A stretch of 64,000 nt of DNA. It comes from Phoronis australis. Its lineage: Eukaryota; Phoronida; Phoronidae. Location of the stretch: positions 18,333-82,332 of the forward strand of contig NMRA01000179.1 in the NCBI GenBank assembly GCA_002633005.1, written 5' to 3'. Position numbers and translations under genes: made by a program. How positions within the stretch are numbered: the stretch's first letter is position 1; each line of letters begins with the position of its first letter. Under the pieces are notes generated by a model. The model saw nothing but the letters and a program-made list of their open reading frames with translations, was not told the DNA's origin and ran no database searches. Below are positions 46,801 to 61,800 of the stretch, in pieces.

Positions 46801-49800
46801 GTGATCACATACTGCTCACAGATTTGCTGCCACTTGCAATGGTATAGCCATAGTATTGATGGGTCTGGCCACTGGAGTGTTTCTCCCTCCTTAACTTAAT
46901 GTGTAACTATGGGGAATTCACCAGAAAATTATCAATGTTACAGGGATCAGGCAAAACTTATACAATTGGTGGAGGCAATATCGCATCGCTCACAGAGGAA
47001 GAATTTGGAGTAATTCCACGTGCCGTCCAAGAAATTTTTTCAATCATACAAGTAAGTTTAGTTATGACTAGAATTATCGTGTCTTACCACTTCATGCTGC
47101 AGTGGTTTAAGGCGCCCTCTGTATAGCAGTCTCAGTGGTTCGCCTCTTAAGCTTAGGCACTATAAGCCAAGGTTGGGTTTGAAATAGTTCCCAATGTGTG
47201 TCTGATGCTTGACCATAGTATATTTCGAAATTCTGTGCTCTGAGATTTCATTTTTTCTCTCTAACTTGTTTGAAGCATTGGCTTGTTCAGTGAGAGATTG
47301 AATTTGCAACAGGCCGTGCTGAATTTGTGCAGGTTATGTGAGTTGAAGTATTGAGTCTAAATGTGAAATGCCGAGGCTTAAAAAATTTGTCACCAATTCT
47401 GAATAGGCTGTGGCTTGTTCATTTCAGTCCAAACCCACAACGCACCAGGTTGGGGTGAAAGTGTCCTACATCGAGCTGTACAAAGAAGAACTAAGAGACC
47501 TGCTGGATATTGAGACTTCCAGTAAAGACCTGCATGTGCGAGAGGACGACCACGGAAACACTGGTTTGTCTTGAGCATAATATATTAGGAAGCTAAACAA
47601 TTTTTTCTAAGAGTCAAATGCTGTCTATTTCTGAGTTACACTGTGTCGTTCTACTGTTTCATTGTGTCAGACCCAGATAAAAGTCCCCAACCTTACTGTA
47701 TTCACTGTTACACAATAGGTCTGGGTTCATTTATCAAATCCATCTGCAGGGTGTGGTCTCTCATCACATTGTATAAAAAGAGCATGTCCATTGAATTTAG
47801 ATGTACTAGTCTCAGTGTTTTTAGTTCGAGTCACTGGCCAGGAGCTCCAAGTACAGTAAATGGATTTTGCTGTCCAGGCTTTAGTCAGAGTGGTTATCAG
47901 CCTGGCAACTTATTCCTTCTAATTAGTTTTGTATTATTATTTTGGAAGGGTCCTTATAACCTTCATGATTTATCTTGCAGTAATCACTGGCACACGTGAG
48001 GTGACATGTGAGTCCAAGGATGAGGTCATGTATGTTCTGGAACATGGCTCCGCCTCCCGGCACACTGGCTCCACCCAGATGAATGAACATTCCAGTCGTT
48101 CACATTCCATCTTCACAATTATTATTGGTGAGTGACACACGAATCAATTGTCCATTAGACTTGAGGCTATTCCCACAAAAATAATTACTCTCACATAACT
48201 TTAATTTGGCTTTCTAGTCTTGAGCCATGGCATATTGGGTACTGAGGTGTAATCAGTAGTGGGTCTGGTTGTTGTAAAGATTGGAAATAGAGATACTGGC
48301 ACTTGTAGGAAGAGAGTCTTGTTTGGAAATAACATCAAAGATGAAAAATTTTGTTTTTTCCCTAATTATAGTTTACGGATTTTTTATTTTCCCCTATTTG
48401 GATATGCTCTACTTACTAGATTTGTTTTCATCTGAATCATTGTCTGTGCAGTATTACAATAATTCCTCTGAGAACACTTTTGCTTTATCCAGAACAACAC
48501 TGGACAGAGGGGGACCAGCAAGAGTCGTCCAGCGCACAGATCTCTCCTGATGAGGTGTTGGACGAAGGCAACTCAACGGGTTTGTCCTGTTTATTGTGCT
48601 CACAGAAATTGTCTGGTAGTTGCAACATCAGCTAGAGTGCTAGTGCTACTTGTATTATTTGTCCCAGAACAAACATTAACAAGTGCCCAACCTTTCGTGG
48701 TTCTATTTTTAATCTATTGAGTGACTGACTTAGGTGTAGCAAAGTATGCTTTCATGTTTTACTTGGCAAGTTAAGTTAGCTTATAGTTTTTACTTGTGTT
48801 CATGTCTTGTATTATTGAAGTTTCAGTGTTTGCACTATTTTTTATTGATTTTCATGTGTATTTTTTCCACTTTAAATACTCCAATATTTATGATCACAAA
48901 CTCTGCGTGACTACTGTGACATACAAGGTGTGTCAAGGAGTACAACAACTGTTGGCACAGGCTTTAATGAGCAATCCAATGTCACTGGCCATTTCATTAC
49001 AAACCCTCTACGTACCCTACACTTACTGCATGGACAAAATCAAAAAGCTAGTTCATTGACAGTGACGTGACAATTATATTAAAGCTTGTCCATCTTTTTG
49101 AAGTACCATTTAGTTAAATTATCTGAATTTAAATGGTACTAGGTCTTTTTAGGATTTCGTGAAAATGGTCTGTGTGACATGTACCTTCTTCAAGACAATC
49201 TCGTGTCGTGGAGACAGCCTTGATCAGTATAATGTTGAGCTAAACTGCCCTGTGTTGATGGAGCAACTGGATATGATTGTTACATATTTCAGAAATGACT
49301 CACTGTATGAGTGCCAAGTTTCACTTTGTCGACTTGGCCGGCTCAGAGAGGGCGCACAAGACAGGAAATGTTGGTGACAGGTTTAAAGGTATGGGAGATA
49401 GCTTCTCATGTGTGAATTTGTACTCAGAAATTGTTCATGGAGCTCAAAGTTTTTATTCATTGTCTAGATTTGAACCGCCTTTGCCAGTTATGGTTCCTAC
49501 AAGTCGTGCAGAAATCAGTATTTTACTCCCTTTGATAAACACTCTATTGACTATTCTGTCTTTCCACTTTCTATCTTCCTCTGCCCATTTTGAGAAATCC
49601 TAAAAAACGTAAGTAAAACAAGTTTTTTTGGTTCCAGAACTGAGCCCATGAGCCGACATTCTGTATTGTTTCAGTAATCAACCTATAGACTTGCATTTGA
49701 TTGGGCCTGCTTTCTGAATTTCAGGCAGGCCTCTATTTCGAACATTACGGTGTTATTAAGAGATTCAAGACAGTGTATTATTTGTTTAGCAGATATCCAT

Positions 49801-52800
49801 AACTCAAACTCTTTTATGTTTTGAGAGCATAAAACCAATTTTTACTCGATCCAATCCATGATGAACTGAGTTGATGAAAACGAAGCACGATTTCTCATCC
49901 ACAAGTATTTGCGACATTGTTTTTTGCGTGATTCATTTGAGCAACCCAGGGAACAGCAATAATCACGAACAAGTCTGAAGTTTTATTGTTTCAAATCTGT
50001 ATCCATTGTACACATTACACCAACTTTGTGATTCTCTGTTTCAGAGTCTGTCTATATCAACAGTGGCCTGCTAGCCTTGGGTAATGTGATCAGCGCTCTG
50101 GGTGACACTAAACGCAAGGTTTCACATATTCCCTATAGGGATAGCAAGATTACCAGGCTACTCAAGGTAATGTGCAATCGATTCATGTAATATCAATAAA
50201 CTAACCGAACCTATGAGTAAGTATGTCCAGCATTCACCAGCTAGGTTTCTGTCCTCTAAAGTCAATGTTCAGGGTTTCTGAAATAATAAGGGCTGTTCCA
50301 GTAAAATCCGTGTGGGAGGGGGGGACGGCAGTAGAAATAAAAATTCATGGGTGGTGGTCTTCAGAAAAAAACTCAAATTTTGGGTGGTCGTTCCTGGAAG
50401 AAGTGATGCATTAAAAATGGGTGGTATTTTTTGACCTGTAAGAAGTGATGCATTAAAAATGGGTGGTATTTTTTGACCTGTTAATGTTGACACGTTGGTT
50501 ACTTCAGCCATCAAATCTCAAAAATCCTAACTTAGCCCAGTACAAAAAAGCCCATATTGCCAGTTAACAGAGTGCAATATGTTCACTGAGCCATTGATCA
50601 AGTCATGGGCAACTTGATTTGAGCCAACTGTTTGTGTGCAGTCCTATTGAATTGAAAAGTTATGCAACACTAAACTGGTGTTAACACATATAAGAAAATT
50701 GATGATTTTTAAATAAAAAGTGTGAGGAGTAAGATAAACAAGTTCCAATATTCACTTGACATAGAAGTATAAGAGAGTTCGTGGAGACAGTTTGAGATTC
50801 ATAGATCCTTATAATTGAAAAAATGTTCATTGAAATTATAGGCACATGTTGAACAGACACACCTGGTGGCTGCCAAAAGTATTGCTCACAGGCTACTCTA
50901 GTTTTTGACAATATTGGACAAGACAACTAGTTCTTGTCTGTCAATCATCTAAGTTCTTAACAGGTCCTCCTGGAGGCAATTTGTTTGCAAGTGTTGGATT
51001 TTATATTTTAACCTATTAAAAATAATTAAAAAATTATGGGTCATGGGTTGGAGAAATAAATGAAAAATATGGGCGGTGGGTATGAAATAAAAGTGCCTTC
51101 CCCCCTCCCATACAGATTTTGCTGGAACAGCCCTAAACATGTTTTTTCTATTTTCAGAATATTTACTGTTAGTATCCTGTGTTTTTACTATGACATCTAT
51201 TTTCAGCTGAAAGTGAGTTTTTTTTCTTTTGTCAAAATTTGGTAGGTTATAAGTTCTCTCCAAAGTTTCATTACACTTTAGTTGTTTACAGTGGCATTAT
51301 TAATGCACACATGCACACAGTGGTATTATTGAGGCACACGATGTATACTGTGGTATTACCGTACTCGTCCGCGTTACCGCCCTGGGCGCTTTAATTGGGA
51401 ATCTAAAAAAACGGAGTGGGCGGTAAGCCGAGTATGGGCGCTTAAAAATGAAAAATTGAAATTTTCGGGGGTGGGCGGTAAGCCGAGCATGGGCCGTAAC
51501 AAGGACGAGTATGGTATTGAGGCACACATGTATTAGTGAGGCACACTTGTATAAAGTGGTATTATTGAGGCACACATGTAAACAATGGTATTGTTGAGGC
51601 ACACAATCATGTACACCTCAATCGTATTATTGGGCTGTGTTCATTTACAGGATTCTCTGGGTGGTAATGCTAATACGGTGATGATTTGCTGCATCAGTCC
51701 GGCCAGTTCTAGTTTTGATGAAACCCTCAACTCTCTCAAGTATGCCAATAGGGTGAGTCATGATCCTCTTTAACCAAAAATAGAATTTGTACGTTGGCAG
51801 CGTTGTGTTCTTCATGGTCACATCGGACAAATGTAGATGTATTGAAAGTGTGTACTGTATGTTAATTTTGTAGCCTGTTCAGGTAAACATCTCGAGAGTT
51901 TAAGTTGAATAGCGCAAAGAACACTGCGTCATAAACATTAGGCATTCAAAAGTGAAAAGCGTTGGAAGTCAGTCTTGGATTTTGAGGCGATCGTGGGTGT
52001 TTACTCATCATTAAAGGATACAGTATTATGCTGTGTCTTATTTCTTCTTCGTTTCTCTAGAAGCTCTCATACAGTTGTCATGTTCATCTGGTTAAATACA
52101 CATTCTGGCAATGTTGAGAGTTACTTTTGAATAGCTATGCGGCAGTTGCCTTGAAAGTAGTTTTTTGTTTCATACTGCGTCATAACATTTGTTTACAAAC
52201 AGAAAAAATGTGCTCTATTTGTTAATTTTATGTTTTAAAGGCGCGGAACATCAAGAATAAACCTGTGGTTAACAGAGATGTGCTGTCTTTAAGGTTTGAA
52301 GAAATGCAGACTGAAATAAAGGTAAAATCATGATTGCCCATAATTTGTTTTGTTTTGTCATTGTTTAACACATAACCAAGGAATTGTCAAACGGTCAACA
52401 GGTGAATGCAGTGAAGCTAAATATGATCTGACAAAGTTACCCAGAATTCCCCATTGTAATGTCTGAATGCATTTGGAACTCAATATCAGAGTCACTAGAA
52501 TGAAGGGGTCAAGTGGATTTTTTCTGATTATTGTACTGTTAAAAATACGCTTATCTGCTACAAAAATCCATTTTTGAGAATGTACCCATTTATTCTAGAG
52601 CCCTATGTTAATGACATCTTATGGTAGTTCCTAGATGACCTAGATTTCTCATGACTTTCAAAATTTAATTTTGATGAAACTAAAATTGTTATTTAGGCAC
52701 TTCGTGAGGAGTTGCAGCGCCAGCGTACCTCTGTGTTAACAGCTGGTGGTTCAGAGGTGGACATGGAGCGAGCTGTGATGGAGGCTGGTCAGATAAAGAC

Positions 52801-55800
52801 ACTGGAAGATCAAGTGATCAAGTAAGAGTTTATAGTTATTGGAATATTAATAGCATTCAGATCTGTATTGTGTGTCCTTGCCTCAAAGAAGGGCTATTTT
52901 ATGTAGTGTTATTCAGGGCTTGCAATTTTCCTTTTTTAAGAGGATTTTCTCATTTTTGGTTTCGATTTCCTGTTATATGATTCCCAGTTTCCTCTTTTTT
53001 GTCTACGTTTGTGTCATTATTTTGACTTTTTTCATGCAAAAAAAATGTTTCTTGCAGTTAAATTACAAAATAACATTTTTATATATTTGTAGAACAGTAT
53101 GACTAAATTTGTCACCTGGAAATTTTTTCTTTTTTGCCATTGGTCTCGATTACTATTCAGTAAGCGATGTGATTGTATGGTTGTTTAAATTTTGTTTTGC
53201 ATCAGCCAAAAACAATTTTTGATAATGTTGCTGAAGAAACTGGATAATATTGAATAAACGCTTTGCACATTTTTACTTTTACCCTTTATTTTTTGTTGTG
53301 AAAGTATTTACTTGTTATTGCAATTGGCATGTTGGACTAGTTAAAGTAAAATAATTATTTTTATGGTTGACAAATGCATATTTGAGACTATTGATGAATA
53401 TGATAAGGTTTTGAAGTTTTAGCTATAAAACAAAATTATGTAACTTGTGTTTTGTGATTTTTTCGATTTGCCAACTGTCACCCTGCTCACCATTGTCTGC
53501 CAGATATTTGCTGAAATTGAGGATGGTAGCTATATGCTTAAAATACTCCGACTGTCTCTCATGGAGTTGTGTTTAGTTCAGTAAGCAGAACATTTGAGGG
53601 CGAGTGCCAAGGTTACGGGCTCGAACCAGTGCTTGGGTTAATTTCAGTACATGTTTTTCTCACCAATAATGTCACTTTAAAGCAGTGCTCCTGTGTCCAA
53701 TGCAAGTCCCGCTCAGTAGATACCACAGTAACAAACAGTAAAAACGTACATGAGTTGTTAATTTTTAGACTTCAGACGGAATGCTCCCATTACAAAATGG
53801 TGGCAGAAGAGGCGTATACCCAGCTGACGGAGATCCAGGGGCGCGACATGTTGTCCAAAAGTCAGAGGTTTCGTCTTCAAGATTGGCTGGATTTGATGGA
53901 GGAGGTCTGAACGTTGTTGGACATACCACATTGGAGAAACTCATTGTCACTTTTCATTCACAAGTTTGCGTGTTTTTATTATTGTGCTGTTATTTGTTGA
54001 TAAGGTTATGGGCACAGAATGTTTCAACTGTTACTTTTATTTCAAGGTATGAAATCAGTGTATGTGCTGATGGTGTTCTTAAGTTACATGGTAGCACGGA
54101 GTTCACTGGTTGTTTTCTCAACAACATTCAGTTACGACTTTCTTGTATCTTATTTTTTTCAAGTTTGCAATTTTGACATTGTCTTGAGGTCACAGCTCCT
54201 GCAAGTGACTGACTCCATTCTGTCTAACTGATTAGGAAAACCAACTTCTCATCAGGCAACCATAGTTTCGTTTTTGAAAATGTTCAAGTCTTGAAGGAAG
54301 GCGTGTCTCTTGGATTTGACTTGTTATTGTTCATTTCAGCTAAAGAACAAAGTCCCCAAAACTTTGAGTCGAGATCAGTGGGAGAATGAGACGGTGTTAA
54401 ACTTGAAGAATGAATTGAGAAAGGTTTGTCTGGTGTTTCTTAACACTGCTTGGTTGGCTCTTGGTCACATTTCTGAGACTATTGATCAATTAGAGACACA
54501 TTTATAATTTACAGAGCCGATTGATTCACCTAGAGAAAACTCAATATTTGTCTTGAATGTGTGGATTGTATAATAACCATTTTTAGACTTTCTGTTGTCA
54601 AGTGGAAATGTGGCTTGATATCCGCATGATTATATCACATACCTGGATGAAAATTGGCTTGTTTTTGTGGACGTAAATTCATCTAGGATAGCAGCACTTT
54701 TTCATGTTCAAAACTGGATATATTACTTGGAAAATGTTAAAGAGTTTGTCTTGAAGTTCAGTACGTAATAGATTGTGTTAAATTTGTATTTTCAGGCTCA
54801 CAATGATTTGAAAAATGATGAGGAAATCTTTGCAGAGAAGTCCGGTGAGATAGAGCAACTGAATGCAGAATGTGAAAGACTGGTAAAGTACCACGTAGTT
54901 CTGTTGTGGATTTTAAAACTTAACTTTGTTTCTGAATTTGGTAAATTTGGTATCGTAGCATGTGGTGCAGTTGAAATTTGTGACTCATGAATTAGATGTG
55001 GGCGGGTGTTTTGTGCCATGCAATTGGAGATTGTCAAATGAATTTTGTTGAAACTACTGTATGACGTAACTCTGTGCTTTACAACGGGTCTAAAGAAATT
55101 AAATCTGACAAAAGGAGCACATAGCACAACATTACGTTCCATGCATGTTAACACAGCTACCATCGTACAGCTTTATTTCTTTCATGATCAGTGCTAACTA
55201 ATAGGTTTGGAATTATTTATGCCAGAACACTTACTTTGTTGAGATTTAGACTGATGAAGGATTACTGGGATACATGAGATGTATAGGGAGATTTCTGCTT
55301 TGTGGAAAATGCCTCCTTTTGGCATTTGAACCCTTGAGGGGAGGTAACTCAAATTATTTAGCACTTATCAAGTGATAATCAATCATTGATAAGAATGTTA
55401 ATAACCTATTTTCAGCAAGCAGAGAATGAAGAGTATGCAAGACACTTGGAGTCTGCCATGGAAAAGGCCAGACAACAGGAGGGGGCGCTACTGAACCAGC
55501 AGATGTTAATGGCTGACATGGAGCAGCGTCTCAAGGTTTGCAGAGACCCTTAGTGTGTGTTCTCATTTTGGGACTGATCAGTTCAGTTTTCTTCTGTTAC
55601 GTGATTGGTCATGAATATTTGTGGCATAAAGTGGTTTTGTGAGAACAATGTTAGAAATCAAATTTACACTTTTGATGCATGTAATGTTACTTTTAAAAGT
55701 ACACCAAACCCGCTTTTGGCCTATTGACAAAAATTAAAAACGACTTTCCCACCCAGTTCTCTGAAACAAAGTAATGCTCTGTGACCCTCTACAACCCTCA

Positions 55801-58800
55801 AAAGTTTGGAGGAAAAATTGAAAAGTCCTTTCAAGGTCTACTAAATGGGCAAGCGTGACCTACGCCTTTTGGAATTACACGGCAACTGTAAAGAAAGACC
55901 ACCCACCAAGGTCTATAATGTCCAATCTGTGACATAGGGAGTATTTAGTTTTAGGTGATTCATGCGTTTAGCTTCAAGTTGAAAGACTGATGCCAATGAT
56001 GCATTAGCAAGTGACCGAATGAGAATGGGTTGAAATCATCAAAACAGGGTTTAGTAACCTTTTAGTAGTTATTAAAAAATAACTTAACTATGAATCCCTA
56101 ATAGTGTATAACCCTACTGATACCAAACTTTGCTATGTGTCATTTCACACCTGTTTGAGTTTATGGACTTTTTGTTATTTCTTTTCTCATTATTTTTGCA
56201 CTGATTTTCTTCATAGATTTTCTCTTTGACGACTTGAGATGTGTGCTACTACTCTGCAGTGTCACAAATGCAGCTGTACTCTAGACTTAAGAATTTTATT
56301 CGACTTGATGATTTCTTTCTGTTTTTTTTTATTGGTAATAATTCCAAAATTTTTCTCAATGATGACATGTGTAACTCAGAAATTACTAGAAGGTATTAAA
56401 TCTGGGCTTGACTAGTATACCCTTTATTTGAATTATCAAGAATTTCACAATTTTGATATTTTAGGAGATGTCATCAAAGCCAGCCACAAGGAGCAGTTTT
56501 GACAGTAACTCATCCACTCCTGGTACATCGAGGAGGGCCATGTCTGTACCTGTGCACAGTCAGAAAAGACCCCCAAGCCAGGTAGGTGCAACAGAAGCAT
56601 TGTCCAAACATTCAGAATTAACAAAATTTAGTGAAAAGTCAATTGGCTTTGTCATAATTTTCTTTATAAAAAGTTAGAAGAAATTACTAGAAAAAAATGT
56701 TCCTTAAGCAACAGAGAATCAGTCACATTTTCACCCTGAAATTTTGCTTATTTGATGGATTTAATGTCATCTTTGGGGTTCCATTAAGTGCATTTCTAAG
56801 CCACATTGGTGTCACATGAAGGATTCAGTGTGCTCTATGGTTTCACACTCAGTTGTTTTCTGGATAAAGTATCAGATTTGCATACCTTGTATGTGTGTGG
56901 TTGTGAATTAAGTAATGTATCCAAGAGGGGGGGTCTTTGTTAAGTAACACTGCTCTGACATGTCTTTCAAGACGGCTGTAGTTGATGGTATGGGTGTATT
57001 GTCTGTGCCCAGTACTAACTGTGCTGTGAAGGGTCATAATGCCTAAAAAATTACCCACTTTCAAACCAAAAGCCGGTTTTAAACTTTGAACTTTCACAAA
57101 ATTTACCGAAATGTCATCTTGTTGATAATGGACAAAAATTTGCAGTAAGGATATTGAATCTGCTATTAAAAATAAAATTGTCTTGTGGATTGCTTTTAAA
57201 TTCCTTCCAAGAATTTCGTGCCACCAGACAAGAATTAAGAAGTTAACTATTTTGTAAATTTTTGTAGCCTATGAGATTCTACATTGTGCTTTTGTTGGCA
57301 TTCTCAATTATTTACCTTTTCCATTTCTTCACAATCTTATCCTAACTTCAAAAGACTTGGACATCGCAATGATTTCGTTAAACAGTTAATTTGGAAAATG
57401 CTTTAAAAATCACATTTGATGGCGATAATCAAGAGTCTAAGATACCCCCAGGACCGGAGCCTGTGTTACCTAAAATTGTAGGTACGGACATTGGCAGAAA
57501 ACTATGGTGTATGCTTTGATTTCAAATTGTGAATATTTTATTATTATGTACAAAGATAACAACTTAACTATCCGAATATGTTTACCAGGGACAGATGTTC
57601 ACTTTTCTTGTAATGTATGAAGACAGGCTCAACAATGCTGAGTCCAGGTCGTCATGCACTTTGAAATTTGTGCCTCTCTGCTGTTTTTGTAAGAATGCGC
57701 TCAAAGTTGAAGCCTGCCTAACTGTGCAATTACCCCCCAGGGTGCTGGTTTTCGTCCTATGTCCAGAAATGTTCATACTAGTCCCGCCCTCTTCTCCATG
57801 GAGCGCGTGATGCAGGGGTTCCGTGCCAGAAGTCAGCTGCTTGTAAATCGCCTTGACGATGATGACGAAGTCATTCATCACAACTTCAGTAGTGATGATG
57901 ATGATGATGATGGTGACACCAGCAGCAGTACAAAGGTGGCTAGTAACAGGTCATCATCTGCCAAATCCAGGTATTAAAGTTTGTCATTTAAAATTTGATA
58001 ATCTTTGGGGTTTATTACTCTGCGCATGCAAGCGCAGAGTACTGTTGTTCCTGGATTTTCTTCAATTTTATTCTTATTCTTATTACTCTGCGCGTGCAAG
58101 CGCAGAGTACTGTTGTTCCTGGGTTTTCTTCAGTTTTATTCTTCTTATTCTTATTCTTCTTCCGACCAACTTTGACACTTAATAACTCCAAAATGGTTGG
58201 AGGTATGTTAACATATGATTTTAGGCAGTATATAAATTTTGATTCATTTTATATTCATATTCCAAAATGCACTGGAAAAGGTCATTTGGTGCAAAGGACA
58301 TGTAATTTTTAAAATGCTACTCCTTCTTTATTTTAAAAGCTATTCTTTTCAAATTCGGTACACAGGTATAAGTCAATAAGGCAATTTAAAAATTTACTTT
58401 TCTAAGTAATCGGGTCATCCAATCACGTGTAACAGGTCAAAGGTCATTAGGTGCAAACTAAGATTTTGAGCTAGACACTTCAAATTCACAGGTCTAATTG
58501 GCAAAGGTAATTCAATTTGAAATCCAAAGTTTCAGGTCCTTTAGTGCAAACATGGGGTCATTAGGTGCATTTTTCTTCTGAAATTTGACCTATTCATTCA
58601 CCAAGTATTCTCATGTGTCAACCATTAGACAACAGTGATTCGCAGCATTAAACACATTTTTCATGGGCTTTGCAATAATTCTCCTGAAGACACTTATAAT
58701 GCACTGGATAGGGTCAATTAGTGCATAGGTCATCTAATGTTGAAAATGTTATATCTTACGTTTTTCAATTCTTTTCAATTTTAGCACACTGGTGTAAGCC

Positions 58801-61800
58801 AACATGGCAATTGAACACCCTACTTTACTACGCAATAGGCCTAACAAATCAGAAAAAATAGGTCAAAGGTCATTGAGTGCAAACTAAAATCTTGAGCTAG
58901 AGACTTCAAAATTACATATCTGTTTACTAAATACGATTGAGTTTGAATTGTAAAGTTTGACCAATTCATTCATCTTGTATTCTGAAGTGCTTAAAGTAAA
59001 ACATCTGTGATTCTTAGCATTAACCATCGGGGCTCATAATGCACCGGAAGAGGTCAATTAGTGGAAAGGTCATGAAAATATTAACATGTAATTTCTACTG
59101 CAATTTTAAAGAATTCATTTTCATTGGTAAACGGGTTGCTGTCAGTAACTCCCCAAAACAATCCCAGTAATACGCACATGCATAGTCCAACGTGACAATA
59201 ATCTTTCTAGTTCTAAAATCATATTTTTATTCTGAAAAAGCCACAGGCAATTGTTGCCTCAATCAGATTTCTGAAATTGCAGACACTGCATTTTGTTACT
59301 AAACGCCACAGACATGAAAATTTTCACATGAAACTTTTAAATATGTTTCCTCCATTATATTAGCCTTAAAAGCGTGTCTGGGACTTTTTATTAAAGCCGT
59401 ATTAACGCGAGAACTCTATTGTCAAATTGAGGACATTCCATGAAAAATTGAATGTTTTTTGCCTTTGTTAAGAGTCAGTTAATGTCTTAGACTTAAGGAC
59501 CTTAAGTACTTCCAGGCACACTATAAAAAGAAACAGAATTTGCAATGTGTGAAAGATTCATATGTGGAAGTAAGCGATATCCATGACAAATCATGGATTT
59601 TTAAGTGAAAACTCTCATTTCTTGAATTTACGATCAAATCCATGAAAAATCATGATGGTTTTTCAGAAAAAGTCACCTAATTAGGAATGGCTGGGCATTA
59701 TTTATGCACATTGTGAGATTCTGTAATTCTTAAGAATTTTTCAAAATGAATAGTTTCATGTGTTTAAAGTTATGAATTTGATCCTTTTTAACTAAGGTTG
59801 TCAGTTACTTTAAAGTTTCAGTTTGACTGTTCAGCAGCAAAATTGCCACTGTATAGTAAACTCTTGTTTAAATAGGATGAAAGCCTTAATTTTTCCCTTG
59901 GCAATAAAATTATCTTGTTATGCAAGCTGAAGGTAAAAGTGATAAAAAATGCGTTTTGAATCTTCAAAACTCAGTGTTCCCTTGAGTCTGCATTATTGCA
60001 GCAGTTAATGCAACCCAACTAAACAGATGATTGGTGTCTATATGAGGCCATCATATTTGATGTAATTAATAAGCTAAATTTAAGAAGGATCATACTGTAC
60101 TGTTTTTCCATAGATTAAGATACACGTATCACTTGTTTAGTAAAAACTGCAACCATATTCTTGATAAATTAGAGATTGAGTTCTCACGGAACCCCAAATA
60201 ATTTGGAAGGTGTGTCCACTGAACTTATAAGTGTTTTGAAAAATTGTGGAGCCAGTACTGAGTCATTTTTCATGAACTGGGTAATGATCGTGATAAAAAC
60301 TGTTTGGAGAAAGAATGAAATGTTCAAAATAAATCAAATTAGTGCAGTCACCTCCGATAAATAATTTTTTTGTAATGCTGTTTATGTACAAGATTTTCAT
60401 AATCCAATAATTTATCGCATGTAGCGCTAATTTATTATGATACATTTTATTGTAATCTGGTGTCTTAATTTCATTTTAAGCTCCACAAAGACCAAATTAA
60501 AGGGAACTTTTACCATAGATGATGCCGACAAAGTCAGGAAAAAGTTAACGAGCAAGAAAACCACAACCTCCAATAAAAAGCCCAGTGCGCTACCACTGGG
60601 CAAAACAATGGTGAAAGGTTTGTTTTTTGTTATTTCTGATTAACTTCTTGTTCATTATCGCACATGTCTGTGTCTGATGTTACATTCTAAACATTTTTAG
60701 CGAGGAAAAGTTTTTACAGACTCAGTAATTTGTTTGATGTTTGCATTAGATCTGTACAGCATTTGATCACAGACATTGCATTATGGGACTTTTGTGTATT
60801 GCTGCCTTTGTGATCGCACTACTTAAGTTATTTACGTGACCTGTGTCTGTGGCCAAAATGATGCAGAAATTTGATAAAAGTTAGGAACGTTAGAAAATAT
60901 GCCTATGCTGCTTAAATTGGGAAATTCAGAAATCAGGGGTGGGTTGAGTCGAGCAAGAGCGGTTGAAAACCAAATGTTTGAGAAGTTAGGAATGGATGTT
61001 TCCCAATGATCAATGTGATCACGCACACATGCTGTCAACATTTTTGCACTCAAAAACGATAATATTTGAATGCCTATCAGTCTCAGTTGAACATGCATGA
61101 GCCTAAAGAGCCATTTCACATCTTCTTTTAAAGAGTGGGTCCTGGTGTTTTCTCGCTTCAGAAACTGACTAATTGTTAATCAAAAAGAAACTAAATGCGT
61201 ACGTTTTGGGAGCTGCAAACTCTGTTGATATAGGTGTTCATGAACACACTGACATTTTTAAAGACATCTTGATCACATAATTTGTTATTGGGTCTTAAGA
61301 TGAGCATGGGCATGAACATTTTTGAAATTTCAGAGGGTGCATGAACCCAAACGTAGTCGTTAATAGGTATAAACAGATGCGGTGGAGAATTTGATGATAT
61401 TTAACCTTATGTCCTGAGGCAATACACTAGTTTATAAGCTACTGTTTTCAAAATCTCAAAGACAAATTAAGTCAAGTTGTGTCAACAACTAAAAGATGCA
61501 ATTTTGTTTGGAAGATATTTAGCGTCAGATGAATTTTTTTGGTGCGCCATTTTACCTCTTTTTCAGGAGGTCTGACTTTTTAGCTAGCCTTTGACTTTTC
61601 TGTCCTGTAACATTGTTTCTGACTAGTAAGCGATATGTGTTAGTGGAGACTAGTCACATGACCAACCATTACCCCATCTCTTGGCAGGTAAAGCTGAAAA
61701 TGGTAGCAAAGATTCCAACACAGTTAAGTTTGCTGATGACACCCAGAACGTTCACTTCGAGGTGGACAGGCTCAAGTCAAGCATTGATGTCCAGAACAAA

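Noticed and set aside
53620-53640. B-box-like GGGCTCGAACC upstream of KIF27 exon 13
   Set aside because: No matching A box or cloverleaf nearby.
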